IMG/VR virus record: IMGVR_UViG_3300009418_000070
Location: 1 to 31,541 of that record
DNA length: 31,541 nt
Origin: a virus
Strand: one strand, 5' to 3'
Shown here: piece by piece, positions 19,232-29,116 of the stretch
How positions within the stretch are numbered: position 1 is the first letter of the stretch
Layout of the letters: every line of letters begins with the position of its first letter
The notes under the pieces: model-generated
Seen by the model: the letters and a program-made list of their open reading frames with translations, nothing else
Told to the model about the DNA's origin: nothing
Database searches by the model: none
Program-made: the position numbers and the translations under genes

Positions 19232-22200
19232 TTCTGGGACATTCGCCAGCCGTACATCCCTGTCCGATTCCATCTGGTTGATCAAGGTCCTCTTCTCAGA
19301 AGGGGAGGCATCTGAGTGCAGCACCCTGTCCCTCCTGTTCCTCCAATTCCTCAGGTAACGGTCTATGGCAAGGACTTGGCCTCTGGTGCGTACAAGACCC
19401 CCGTGATTCTGCCTGTAAGCCTCTAACTCATCCAGCCTGCCCTCATCCCTCAAAGAGTTCATAGTCTGCACAAATCGATTGCTAATCGTTCTGAGTTCAT
19501 AATACTGCTGCTGGAGTCCACCCCCGTATGGAGTCTGGAAGAACCTCCTCAGGATGGGGGCTTGGTCTAATCTCGGCCTGATGTAATCCCTTCCAGTGGC
19601 CTGCCTGAGAGCGACATCAATCAGGGTGAGGAGATAGGTCCCTAGAGTTCCCCCGTAACCACGCAGGGCGTATTCAATTTTCATCGGAGAAAGATTCATC
19701 CCTTCCCCGATAAGCCTAGCGAGTTCATTCGTCTGGTATCTGGACTGGTATCCCTTCTCCAATCCTTCCTCCATATAACTCGGAACAATTTCCGTGCCTG
19801 TGAAGCTGCTCTTGTTTCGGAGTGCCTCCAAGAATGGCTTGAGTACCTGAAAGCCTAATGGGTCTATTTTGAGCGTTGAAACTCCCTGTCTACTGTAGCT
19901 CTCGATGAGTTCATTCATTCCACCCTCACCAAACATCAGGTCTGCCATTCTTTCTGGAATAACCTTGAACAGGACTCCTACTTCAAATGGGATAGGAATC
20001 TTCCCAGAAACCCCCCAAGGGGTGGGAACAACCCAGTAATTATCCCTGACCTCGCGCCTGAGGTTCCTGTACTGCTCATCATCTGAAACCCAAGCATAAT
20101 AAAGAAGGGTCATAAGCATCAGGAACCCACCCCGCGTTAGGGCATTAAATATAATATCCCTCTCCATGTCCCCCTGCTTTTCGCCATGCTGGAGTTTTCT
20201 CACAGCAGAATATTTACCAGCAAGTAATCCTCTGTAGAGAACATCCAGTCCCTGAATTCTTGCATTCATAAACGGGATCGATGCCGTAATAATTCTGAAG
20301 AGAGGGTTCGCTCCCCTTCTGGAAAAATTGATGATCTCCATCGCCTGATAAGCGGCCTCTGCCTCGTTCCCAGTTAGCTCCTTAACCTTCTTATAAACTG
20401 CCAGTCGAGTAGACGCATCTGAATATAATGTCTGTTCTCCCATGAAATCCCATAACTTCATAAAAGCGTCTTTAGCAGACAGGGAGCCATTCGTTCCAAC
20501 GCCCTGTTTACGCATTTCTTTCTTGATAAACTTGACAATATCCATCTCATCCGTGGAGTAGTCATAACCACCGACTACCCCGAACCGTTCCAATTCAGTA
20601 ATATCCGCACCATAATTCCTAAAGGTATCTATCACTGGTGTAAAATCAGCACCACTTGTGACATAGGCACTGACCGTATCACGCATCATATTGACAAGGA
20701 TAAAGGCTGGGTCTCTCGTAACCATCTCCCTGAGGAAACTTGCTGGAACTGCCAAAATTTTCATTACACCCTGTAAATCCTGCATTCCTACTGACTGCAT
20801 CGCGTCAATCATAAGAGGGTCTGCAACCTTGTAAAAAACCCTAACCCCGTTCTCAAAGACTGGAAGGATGTCTATACCTTGAGCGTTCTTGGCATCAACC
20901 TTTACGGCCATATTAGCCAACTCAAAAGTCTTGGAAAGTTTTCGCAAGGCATCATTCTTCATACCTGCAGTCAATATGGAAAGTGAATTTCTGGCAATAA
21001 CCTCCATAGGTGCAGGTTCTATCGCTTCTTCGCTTCCTTTCAATGCAATATTCAATGGATTCCCGACAAGAAGACCTGACCCGACATTGGGACCCTTGAT
21101 CGTTTCATCGGTCATTTTCCTGTAGAAGGGATAATAATCAGAATTATCTTTCCAGATTTGTGCAGTTCCACGGGTCTCCAGCCCAAGCTCTCCAGCAATC
21201 TGAAGTAACTGTGCATTCTCCATATCCTTCAGTTCTGCTTCTGGATATATGGATTTTCTGCTTTCAACTATATCTGCTATTAATTCTCCATTAGTTCTTA
21301 CGTTGCTTAATATTCCTGTTTCCACTGCATAATCGATCAGCTTGTTATTCCATATCTGGTAATTTTTCCAGACCTCAACCACTTCTGGATAATCGATTTC
21401 AATTTCTTTCGCAAGGTCAATCGTCTTCTGATCTAGTGGAACCAGAATACCATCCGAGTTCAACCTTTCTCCCCTTATGCCTATACTATAAATTTTGAAA
21501 AGTTCTTCCTTGTTGATGTTCGGGTCTGCAAATAACGGGACCAGAATTTCCAGAAGCCCAGTATTAAATTCCACCCCCGTTACTCCACTTTTTAGGGTGG
21601 GAGTGCCGTACTTGATCATTCCAGCAAATATTCCTCTGGCCCTTTCAACCCACCTGATGGCCTGTATAGCCCCAGAGTCCGCCATTAAATTCATGGCTGC
21701 GGCTTCTGGGCTAACTTCAATTGCCTTTCCAACAAATTTTTCAGTAAAGGTATATTTGTCAATAATCCCTCTTCTGATTCTATTGAAAATTGTATCTACG
21801 TCTTCTTTCGTATCCGCAACATCAAGCAACCTGTACCCGAATGGCATCTCTGCCTGACGAGCGCCACCGATTGCTTCAGAAGCCTCAAGGTATTTGGCTG
21901 GTGTTGCAGCTTGGCCCTTGGAAAATCTTGGAATATCTTCAGGGCTTTCGTATCCGTATGATTCATCCAGAGGCTTCCCGTCCTGAATGTCGTACAGAAT
22001 CTGGATTGCAAGCTTGCTTGCATTAGGATTAACGTGAGGAATCCATCCCCTAGGAGCATCACGAGTAGCTTGTGCTGCTCTGGACATTCCATCATATTCC
22101 TTGAGTGTAAGAGGAAACTGTCCAGCCATAGCAGAACCTTCCTCAAGTGCAGGTATATTATTATTAACTGCTATTCCGATTTCTTCTGCGAATTTTTTGT

Positions 22201-25200
22201 AGGTGTTAAAGGCGGGGATGTAAAGATAGTTAAGGAGGGTTCTTTGTAAATCGAATCTGTCTCCTTCGATTTGACGATCCCCAAGGATTTCTGTATCTCC
22301 TCTAATCGGGTAGTCGATATGTTCCCCATTTTCGTCCGTTTGTTCATATTCGATGAGTTCTGTGTCTTCTCCATAAGTTTTCAGTGTGTAACCACTTTCT
22401 CCTGCAATTGATTGTAACTGGCTATAAAAATCCCTTAAATCCTGTTCAGAATAATTATCCTCCCAAGCTCTGGGGTCCGATAAAATAATTCCAGACCTTT
22501 CGGTAGAAGAAATTGTAAAATCAACAGGCACTTCCCGACCCGCAACCAATCTGGTCATTCCCTTCAAAGATGCCGCAAGGTTTTCGATCTCTTCTAATGT
22601 AAAGTCTTTATTTAAAGGCTTCACAAGCTGAAGGCCAGTATGCCTCTTTCCTTTTGGTTGGGGCATACTTGTAGTTGCCGAATCCAGCATCAGCGCATCC
22701 ACCATAAGCGCAGTCACACCATGAACCAATTTTGGTGGAGCGCCCGGTAACCTCAGGATAATTTCAGGGGCCAAGTCCCCCAATCTAGTTCCATTAGAAA
22801 TACTAATCTGATGGGGAATAAGCATTTCCCTCAACGCCACAATCTGATTCCCAACAGCAATGGATTTTAAAAGGTTGGTCTGGTAGTTGTGCAAAGTTTC
22901 ACGGGATACAGGTGTATCCAATGTTTCTGGGAAATACCCTCTTTTGACTCCCATCTTTGTTTGAAAGATAACTGCTGGCGAATGAGCCAAAATAGCACGG
23001 GCCATTGAGTCCTGTTGATCAGTACTGAAAGTATCCTTTGCCAATGAAGAGGTAAAGAGAGGAGATGAAATAAAGTTACTACCAGTCAAAGGTTTATCTT
23101 TAGTGAATAATCCTTCTTTTATAAGTTCATTTAATTCTGTGATTTCTTCTTTAGCGTGTTGAACAGAACTATCCCAAGTTCCTTCATTTGGAGAACCTTT
23201 TTTGTATTTCTGAAATCCCCATAATGAAGCCTGAACCTGCCTAGGAAAAGAAAAATTAAAAGGTTCACCATTAATCGTGTAATTTTCGGTAGCCAAAAGC
23301 GACATCATGGCCTGCATGATTCTATATTCTTTTTCTGTGAAACTAGGCTGCTCCTTTTTCAGCCCAGTCCTTTCTGTAAATTCCTCAATGGTTTCCCCTT
23401 TTTGCATCTTTCCACCATCGAACCCAAGAATTGCCAACATATGTCTGTCGATTACGCTCCAAGGGCTAAAACTATTGTTCGCTGCTTCAAGAATTTCCAA
23501 AGCATAGGTAGCTGTTTTTTGCCCATACTCAGGATGGAATACCCCTGTTTCATAAACTTTCTGAATTGATTTTATTCTGGCTGGATCAGATTTCCCTACC
23601 CCGAAGTTATGTAATTCCCTTATAAACTTGGATGATTCTTTTACGGGATCGATTTTCCTAGCGATAATCATCGTCCTTAGTGTGTCTTTAAAGTTGACCT
23701 CTGGACTTGTTTGTGCGGAAGTAATTCCAAAGACCTTACTGAACTCGTTCATATTTGCACTTCCAACAAGAAGAGGAACTTCCCTGCCGAATCTTTCATA
23801 CCAGAACCTGTCAATTCCCATCTTTACGGAAGAAACAAGGTCTTTTCTTATATCAGCTAAATTCCTGAAAGAATGTTTTCTTTTGCCTAATGGGGAAACT
23901 TCCTTGTAAAGTTTTTTCATTTCACTAGCTGGAATATTTCCACGAAACCTTTTGTAAAGAGACCAGACCGCGTCTTCAACTGTTCCTGAAAAAAGGACAT
24001 CCTGAGGTACTAAACCATGACGACCATATCTCGCAATATCCACAGGTATCCCTGTTGTTGCCTCTAGGTTTCTTAATTCTCTAAGACTTCTTACTTCATC
24101 GCGTGACCGTCGTCCAATCTCTCCGCTTGCTATACTTTCCATAATACTTGTCGGGCTTCTGAAGCCAGCGCCAAAAATGGACTCAATAATATTTGAAAAG
24201 AATGAGATAATTTTTTCTATTATAGTGCGTGGATTTTTAGCAATTTTATCTGGAGAACTGCGATAGAGTCTGAACAATTCCGCAACTTTTTCTTCCCTTC
24301 TTACCTCGGCATTAAATCCATCTCGATCAGCATAATTCTCAGTAATACTATCTGTAACTTCTTTCGGCAATACCCTGTTTGCCTCGCTAACAAGATTCTG
24401 GTATTCGCGCTCGGTTAACAAATCAAGCCTAATCAGAGCGTGTATTACCTCATGGTCTATGACTTGCGCTATCGAATCCCTCATCTCCTCTTCAGTCTTC
24501 TTTCCTTCTGGATTAATATTGTCAAGAGAAATAAGTATACGGCGCATAGGCGCATCAAATTCTCCTGTAGTAATAGCATCGCGAGGCTCGAAAAACATAT
24601 CATTTCTTGAATCGAACTTAGCTGCATTTTTAATAATCTCCCCATTGGGACCTACCTGATAAAGACCCATAGAGGATGCAAGAGCATTATTGAATTTCAA
24701 TCCAATATCTTTAAGTCCCATATCAGAAAGCCTTTTACGCGCCTCATCAAAAAACTGTTTATAGGTAGCCATATTTGAATAGCCTTCTGGGGGAGGTAAC
24801 CGCTTCAGGCTTTCTGGCGTAATCCTTTCACCTAAATCAATATTCTCTCTGGAAAGATTAGATATTTCTTCCTGAGTAAGGTTTGTAGAAGAACCCAACC
24901 TTTCCACAAACTCTTCTGTAGTTTCATTTAAAGGTGCTGCGTTTCTGGCCTGCCTCATATCAAAATCTTCAGCCATACGGATTCTATTATTCTTAGCCCT
25001 GTCAGCACGGCCACTGTTGATCAGGTCCTGCCTGAGCAATGCAATTTGTTTCTTTGTTAAATTCTGCCCTGTTTCATTATTCTTAACGAAATTCTTGATT
25101 TGAGGGGTAGTAATATACTCTCCCTTACTTGCTTCATAAAATTCATTCAGTTGCTTGGCAGTATAAGGTCTTGGCCTGAAGTCAGGTAACTTCCTCTTAC

Positions 25201-27388
25201 TACTAAACCTGTTCAGTTGAATGACACGGGCCATTAGCATTTCTTTTTGCCCACGGCTCATGGTTCCCAATGATTTTGAACCAGCAACGGATTCTGCAAA
25301 ATACTGGAACTCTGGACTTCTATAATCTACTTCTATATTTTTTTCATTAAAGACTTTGTCAAAAGCTTTCTTGCTTACATCAATTCTACCGTCTTTCCTA
25401 GCAAGTGGAACTTTGCGAGCTTCCCTGATTTCTTCTATCTTATCTTTAATCCTTACCTGATAAGTCTCAGGTTGTGTCTCGGTTCTATAGCCTGCTTCAA
25501 CATCAACTCTTTGCCCTTGTAATACGATAGCCGCCTTCTCAGACATCAGGCTATTGAAATCAGGGGCAGATAATATTTTTCTAGCTTCCTGAATCGTATA
25601 AAAACTCTTTACAGGAACTCCCAACTTTTTTGCCTTGGCCCAAAGCTGACCAAGAACACTTGAATTATCTACTCCCTTGATATCATATATAGATTGAGTC
25701 TGTCCGAGACGATATTTTCTCGCCTGAACTTTTGCGTCATAGACTCTCTTGGCTACATTGTCTGCTACCTTTTTTGAAACCCTGCTTTGCTGCAATATAT
25801 CGGAAATTTCTTTTTCACTTTGAATCCTGAATAAGTCACTTTCTGCAGCAGCATCACCAAGAGGCAAAACTGCTTGTCCGAATTGCCCCCAAAATTGCTC
25901 ATCACGGGCAAGTTTTTCTACTGACTGATCTTCTTTTTGTTTTTGCCTGCGTACACTGTAATCAGAATCATAATTCGCTACCGCTTTGGCATCGATTAAG
26001 TTCCCAGTAGGATCATAAACAATTTCACCTATCCTGAATGCATTGCCATTTCCATACAATCCATTTATGGAGAGTGACTGTTTAACAGAAGAATCAATAA
26101 AATCTTCCCGTAACTGTTTTGTTGCATCTAATGCAGCATTAGCCGTCTCTTCAATATCAGGAAAAGTACCGATATTCTTTCCAGTAACAGAACCTATTAC
26201 TGAAAATGTACCGTCTGGATTCTGTATGGGTTCAAATTCTTCAAGCACAGGAACAGGCTCTATACCCACAGTAGTTTCTTGGGCAGTCGTCAGCGGAAGC
26301 TCAAGTTGAGGGTCCCTTTCTGGCTGAAGTTCTGGACTTATAGAGGGCGCACCAGCAGCCTCTGCTTCCCTAGTCCTCGCTGCTCTGGTCTTGAATCTTG
26401 CCTCTGTTTTCTTTCTTAGTTCCGCTTCCCTTTCTCTTTCATATGCATTACCCAAAGATTTCCTTCCAGCAACACCCCTGAATATCAGGTCAGCTATCGC
26501 ACCAGTTGCACCACCAACAGTAAAGTCATCCAGAAAACTTTCACCAATCGGTATCTTGTCGCTATAAATTCCAGTTGCTACTACATCCTGTGCTATCCCT
26601 GCCAATGATTCCTGTAGAGCTTCTGCCGTACCTGTTGTTGCTGCCTGCCTTAACCTTTGCGGAATCTTTAATAAAGGACCAGCCGCTTTGGGCATACGCT
26701 TGAACATACTGAATAGAGGGAAAACCTCCGTTGCACCTATTCCACCGCCCAAAACTTCAGACACGATTTCCTTGAATGGCGAAACCTCTTCATCCATCTC
26801 CCTAGCCAAGGCTATATTTCTACCCTGTTCCGAGATACCGACAGGAACCGCCAGACTCATCGCGGCAAGAGAAGGCTTCATGTAAAGAGACCTTCTCATT
26901 TTCTCATATTGTGGAAGGGTTATTTTATTTGCCCTGAGAGCCTGCTGCGCCCTTGATAGCTTACCAGCAACACCCAAAGCCTTTGCCGTAGCTGTGGCGG
27001 GTATCGCGAAAGCAGCAAAAGAACCAAGACCCGCTCCAAGCTTGGCAGAGAAAGCATCTTCGTATCCTTGGTCTACCCCAACAGCACTCTCATTTAATTT
27101 CTTTTGCAAATCACGAAAGTATCTGGAAGCACCACTCTCATTGCCGACAGAAAGAAGATTTGATACTCCTTCCCCAGCAGAAATAAATGCACCAGCCAGA
27201 CCCCTAGGTACACCCTTGACCAATTCTTCCAGATGCCCACCGAAAGTAGTCTGGACTTCCTCCCTGTGCTGCTGGTAATAATCAGGGTAAAGGTCGCTTA
27301 ACCTGTTTTGAATACCAATTAACTCTTCCCGACTTGCGTTGTCGGGAACGGTTAAAATTCTTCCGTCAGGTAATCTGTACTGTGCCAT
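19187..27388 (-). CDS. Giant polyvalent virion protein with metallopeptidase motif
   Basis: A 2733-residue protein filling a quarter of the window. The N-terminus (MAQYRLPDGRILTVPDNASR) and hydrophobic stretches around 115-200 suit a virion protein that is ejected with the DNA. HEVIHALIRLDLL at about residue 977 is an HExxH zinc-peptidase motif. A DNA-glycosylase-like stretch around 1250-1320 (TSAQTSPEVNF, FSPWSVIDRHMLAILGF) resembles a polyvalent-protein module. Near 2215-2400, RDPAFILVNMMRDTVSAYVTS and NPLFRIITASIPFMNARIQG match the C-terminal domain (LPD38-like) of large polyvalent phage proteins. Such proteins often protect incoming DNA. The ATG follows the upstream gene by three bases; no clear ribosome site is visible. 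Its 3' end overlaps a plus-strand gene. Confidence 0.85.
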   Translation of the reverse strand: MAQYRLPDGRILTVPDNASREELIGIQNRLSDLYPDYYQQHREEVQTTFGGHLEELVKGVPRGLAGAFISAGEGVSNLLSVGNESGASRYFRDLQKKLNESAVGVDQGYEDAFSAKLGAGLGSFAAFAIPATATAKALGVAGKLSRAQQALRANKITLPQYEKMRRSLYMKPSLAAMSLAVPVGISEQGRNIALAREMDEEVSPFKEIVSEVLGGGIGATEVFPLFSMFKRMPKAAGPLLKIPQRLRQAATTGTAEALQESLAGIAQDVVATGIYSDKIPIGESFLDDFTVGGATGAIADLIFRGVAGRKSLGNAYEREREAELRKKTEARFKTRAARTREAEAAGAPSISPELQPERDPQLELPLTTAQETTVGIEPVPVLEEFEPIQNPDGTFSVIGSVTGKNIGTFPDIEETANAALDATKQLREDFIDSSVKQSLSINGLYGNGNAFRIGEIVYDPTGNLIDAKAVANYDSDYSVRRQKQKEDQSVEKLARDEQFWGQFGQAVLPLGDAAAESDLFRIQSEKEISDILQQSRVSKKVADNVAKRVYDAKVQARKYRLGQTQSIYDIKGVDNSSVLGQLWAKAKKLGVPVKSFYTIQEARKILSAPDFNSLMSEKAAIVLQGQRVDVEAGYRTETQPETYQVRIKDKIEEIREARKVPLARKDGRIDVSKKAFDKVFNEKNIEVDYRSPEFQYFAESVAGSKSLGTMSRGQKEMLMARVIQLNRFSSKRKLPDFRPRPYTAKQLNEFYEASKGEYITTPQIKNFVKNNETGQNLTKKQIALLRQDLINSGRADRAKNNRIRMAEDFDMRQARNAAPLNETTEEFVERLGSSTNLTQEEISNLSRENIDLGERITPESLKRLPPPEGYSNMATYKQFFDEARKRLSDMGLKDIGLKFNNALASSMGLYQVGPNGEIIKNAAKFDSRNDMFFEPRDAITTGEFDAPMRRILISLDNINPEGKKTEEEMRDSIAQVIDHEVIHALIRLDLLTEREYQNLVSEANRVLPKEVTDSITENYADRDGFNAEVRREEKVAELFRLYRSSPDKIAKNPRTIIEKIISFFSNIIESIFGAGFRSPTSIMESIASGEIGRRSRDEVRSLRELRNLEATTGIPVDIARYGRHGLVPQDVLFSGTVEDAVWSLYKRFRGNIPASEMKKLYKEVSPLGKRKHSFRNLADIRKDLVSSVKMGIDRFWYERFGREVPLLVGSANMNEFSKVFGITSAQTSPEVNFKDTLRTMIIARKIDPVKESSKFIRELHNFGVGKSDPARIKSIQKVYETGVFHPEYGQKTATYALEILEAANNSFSPWSVIDRHMLAILGFDGGKMQKGETIEEFTERTGLKKEQPSFTEKEYRIMQAMMSLLATENYTINGEPFNFSFPRQVQASLWGFQKYKKGSPNEGTWDSSVQHAKEEITELNELIKEGLFTKDKPLTGSNFISSPLFTSSLAKDTFSTDQQDSMARAILAHSPAVIFQTKMGVKRGYFPETLDTPVSRETLHNYQTNLLKSIAVGNQIVALREMLIPHQISISNGTRLGDLAPEIILRLPGAPPKLVHGVTALMVDALMLDSATTSMPQPKGKRHTGLQLVKPLNKDFTLEEIENLAASLKGMTRLVAGREVPVDFTISSTERSGIILSDPRAWEDNYSEQDLRDFYSQLQSIAGESGYTLKTYGEDTELIEYEQTDENGEHIDYPIRGDTEILGDRQIEGDRFDLQRTLLNYLYIPAFNTYKKFAEEIGIAVNNNIPALEEGSAMAGQFPLTLKEYDGMSRAAQATRDAPRGWIPHVNPNASKLAIQILYDIQDGKPLDESYGYESPEDIPRFSKGQAATPAKYLEASEAIGGARQAEMPFGYRLLDVADTKEDVDTIFNRIRRGIIDKYTFTEKFVGKAIEVSPEAAAMNLMADSGAIQAIRWVERARGIFAGMIKYGTPTLKSGVTGVEFNTGLLEILVPLFADPNINKEELFKIYSIGIRGERLNSDGILVPLDQKTIDLAKEIEIDYPEVVEVWKNYQIWNNKLIDYAVETGILSNVRTNGELIADIVESRKSIYPEAELKDMENAQLLQIAGELGLETRGTAQIWKDNSDYYPFYRKMTDETIKGPNVGSGLLVGNPLNIALKGSEEAIEPAPMEVIARNSLSILTAGMKNDALRKLSKTFELANMAVKVDAKNAQGIDILPVFENGVRVFYKVADPLMIDAMQSVGMQDLQGVMKILAVPASFLREMVTRDPAFILVNMMRDTVSAYVTSGADFTPVIDTFRNYGADITELERFGVVGGYDYSTDEMDIVKFIKKEMRKQGVGTNGSLSAKDAFMKLWDFMGEQTLYSDASTRLAVYKKVKELTGNEAEAAYQAMEIINFSRRGANPLFRIITASIPFMNARIQGLDVLYRGLLAGKYSAVRKLQHGEKQGDMERDIIFNALTRGGFLMLMTLLYYAWVSDDEQYRNLRREVRDNYWVVPTPWGVSGKIPIPFEVGVLFKVIPERMADLMFGEGGMNELIESYSRQGVSTLKIDPLGFQVLKPFLEALRNKSSFTGTEIVPSYMEEGLEKGYQSRYQTNELARLIGEGMNLSPMKIEYALRGYGGTLGTYLLTLIDVALRQATGRDYIRPRLDQAPILRRFFQTPYGGGLQQQYYELRTISNRFVQTMNSLRDEGRLDELEAYRQNHGGLVRTRGQVLAIDRYLRNWRNRRDRVLHSDASPSEKRTLINQMESDRDVRLANVPELREKADIPVVTLGL

Positions 27389-27391
27389 TTT

Positions 27392-29110
27392 TTACTGGTT
27401 AACGAGGTCTATAGGAAGAGGTTGCATTCCTGTTTGTATTCCTTCTGGCATGGTAATTCCGCCCCTACGAGTTATATATAGAACAATATTCGTCAGCATT
27501 CCATTCTGATCATTAAGTTGTCTTAGTAAATAATCAGAATCACCAATACCGCTTTCAATTTGATCCATCGTGTTTCTTATATTATTTTCCAGAGTATTCG
27601 CTATGGTGGTAATGGTTGCATCCTGTTGTGCATCGACCTGCTGTCTAAGAATTTTTAGTCTTGCTGTTGTTTCTGCTATCCTAGCAGCATCTCCCTCCAT
27701 CCCTCTTGAGGCTTCTGATATCTTGTATTGACTCTCAAATGCAGCCTGCATACTCGCAAATTCATTTGCATAATCCTGCTGCATCACAGTAACCCAATTT
27801 ACAATACCTTGCTGAGTTCTGTCGAGGTTTGCCATCTCTGACTCGTACTCTTCTTTTGACCGCGTTCTTTTTAAAGTTTCCTGCTGAAGTCTCAAATTAA
27901 AATCTTCAGAAGCCATCTGCCTAGCCAGAGACTGTCCAGCAAGTGCTTCCTGCCTTTGTTCGCGTTTAATCGATGGAATTGCAAGTGCAGCCTCTCCCAT
28001 CATTGCGCCAGCTTCACCCATATGTTTGGCAGTCCCAAAAGCTTTAGCCAAAGATGCAAGACCATACGCATTCAATTCGTCCTGTCTCTGCTGTTCGGTG
28101 GGGGCTTCATATACCACAGGTGGTAATGTAGCAGTGTAAAGAGACGGATCAATCTCTGGTGGCTGCCATTTTTCAGGAGAAGTAGTATCAAGAAATCGCT
28201 GCTGCATTTCTGGTGTAAATATAGATTGATATTCAGGGATATTACCTGCAGCCTCTTTTAGGGGCGCTAAGGTAGTGCCAATATTTTCTTGGGCTGCATC
28301 TATAGCAGCCTGTATATCAAACTCAGCAGGGTCTATGGTTTGGTCATCAATCTCAGGGCCTATGGTTTGGTCATCCCTTATGTCGAGATTCCTAAGCTCT
28401 TCCTCGGTTGGAACCGTAAAAACTTCTCCACCCACACCACCTTCAATAGTTCTATACCTTTCTTCCCCGAAAGGCTCCACCTCTTCAATTCCAAGTTCTC
28501 GTGCGACCCTTAGCAGTTCAGCATTCCGAGCTTCTATCTGCGCTTGTTCTGCAGCCTTAATTTGTCCTTTCCTCTTCTGAATGAAAGCATGGGGAGCAAG
28601 ATCGTATGGCTCAGACAGTTCAGTCCAAATATCTGGAATAGTAAGAACACCTTCGCCACTAACAGGTTGACGCTCAATAGTCTCAAGTTCATTTACTAAA
28701 GCCTGATATTTTCCTTCTTCAGTAAGCCTCCTTTGCAGGGTTCCCCAGTCTGGATAACCCAATTCCCCAGAAAGGTAACTTCTATCTGCTTCAGTAAGCC
28801 CTCCAGTCTGGAAACCAGTTCTCTGGGGCATCGGTTGCTGCATCCCGTTAGCCGCTCCCCTCATATCAGCAACCTGCTCAAGACCTTGTCTGGGCTGGGA
28901 AAACTCTGAAAGAAGTTCATCGGTTACAGTAGTATCGGGCTGCTGCCTCTGCTTCTGTGCGGCATACATCTTTTCCATCTGTGTACGCCTCTGTATTTCA
29001 CTCACAACCATATATTGCGGAAACCTTGAATTAGGGTCTTGCGCAAGAGCAACTAATTGTTCCTTTGGAACAAACTCTAATTCTTCAGCTATTTGTACTA
29101 GATTTGCCAT
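27392..29110 (-). CDS. Internal virion protein, glutamine-rich
   Basis: A 572-residue protein with the start ELEFVPKEQLVALAQDPNSR, FPQYMVVSEIQRRTQMEKMY, which I recognise as typical of environmental T7-like internal virion proteins. Glutamate- and proline-rich regions follow in the middle. The last third is a long helical region (QGIVNWVTVMQQDYANEFAS, AETTARLKILRQQVDAQQDA). It lies between the 458-residue protein and the giant protein with gaps of only a few bases, so the three are co-transcribed and probably assemble in one capsid-internal complex. It shares the peptide PYDLAP, and 19 bases of DNA, with the 458-residue protein. Confidence 0.72.
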   Translation of the reverse strand: MANLVQIAEELEFVPKEQLVALAQDPNSRFPQYMVVSEIQRRTQMEKMYAAQKQRQQPDTTVTDELLSEFSQPRQGLEQVADMRGAANGMQQPMPQRTGFQTGGLTEADRSYLSGELGYPDWGTLQRRLTEEGKYQALVNELETIERQPVSGEGVLTIPDIWTELSEPYDLAPHAFIQKRKGQIKAAEQAQIEARNAELLRVARELGIEEVEPFGEERYRTIEGGVGGEVFTVPTEEELRNLDIRDDQTIGPEIDDQTIDPAEFDIQAAIDAAQENIGTTLAPLKEAAGNIPEYQSIFTPEMQQRFLDTTSPEKWQPPEIDPSLYTATLPPVVYEAPTEQQRQDELNAYGLASLAKAFGTAKHMGEAGAMMGEAALAIPSIKREQRQEALAGQSLARQMASEDFNLRLQQETLKRTRSKEEYESEMANLDRTQQGIVNWVTVMQQDYANEFASMQAAFESQYKISEASRGMEGDAARIAETTARLKILRQQVDAQQDATITTIANTLENNIRNTMDQIESGIGDSDYLLRQLNDQNGMLTNIVLYITRRGGITMPEGIQTGMQPLPIDLVNQ

Positions 29111-29116
29111 GATTGA

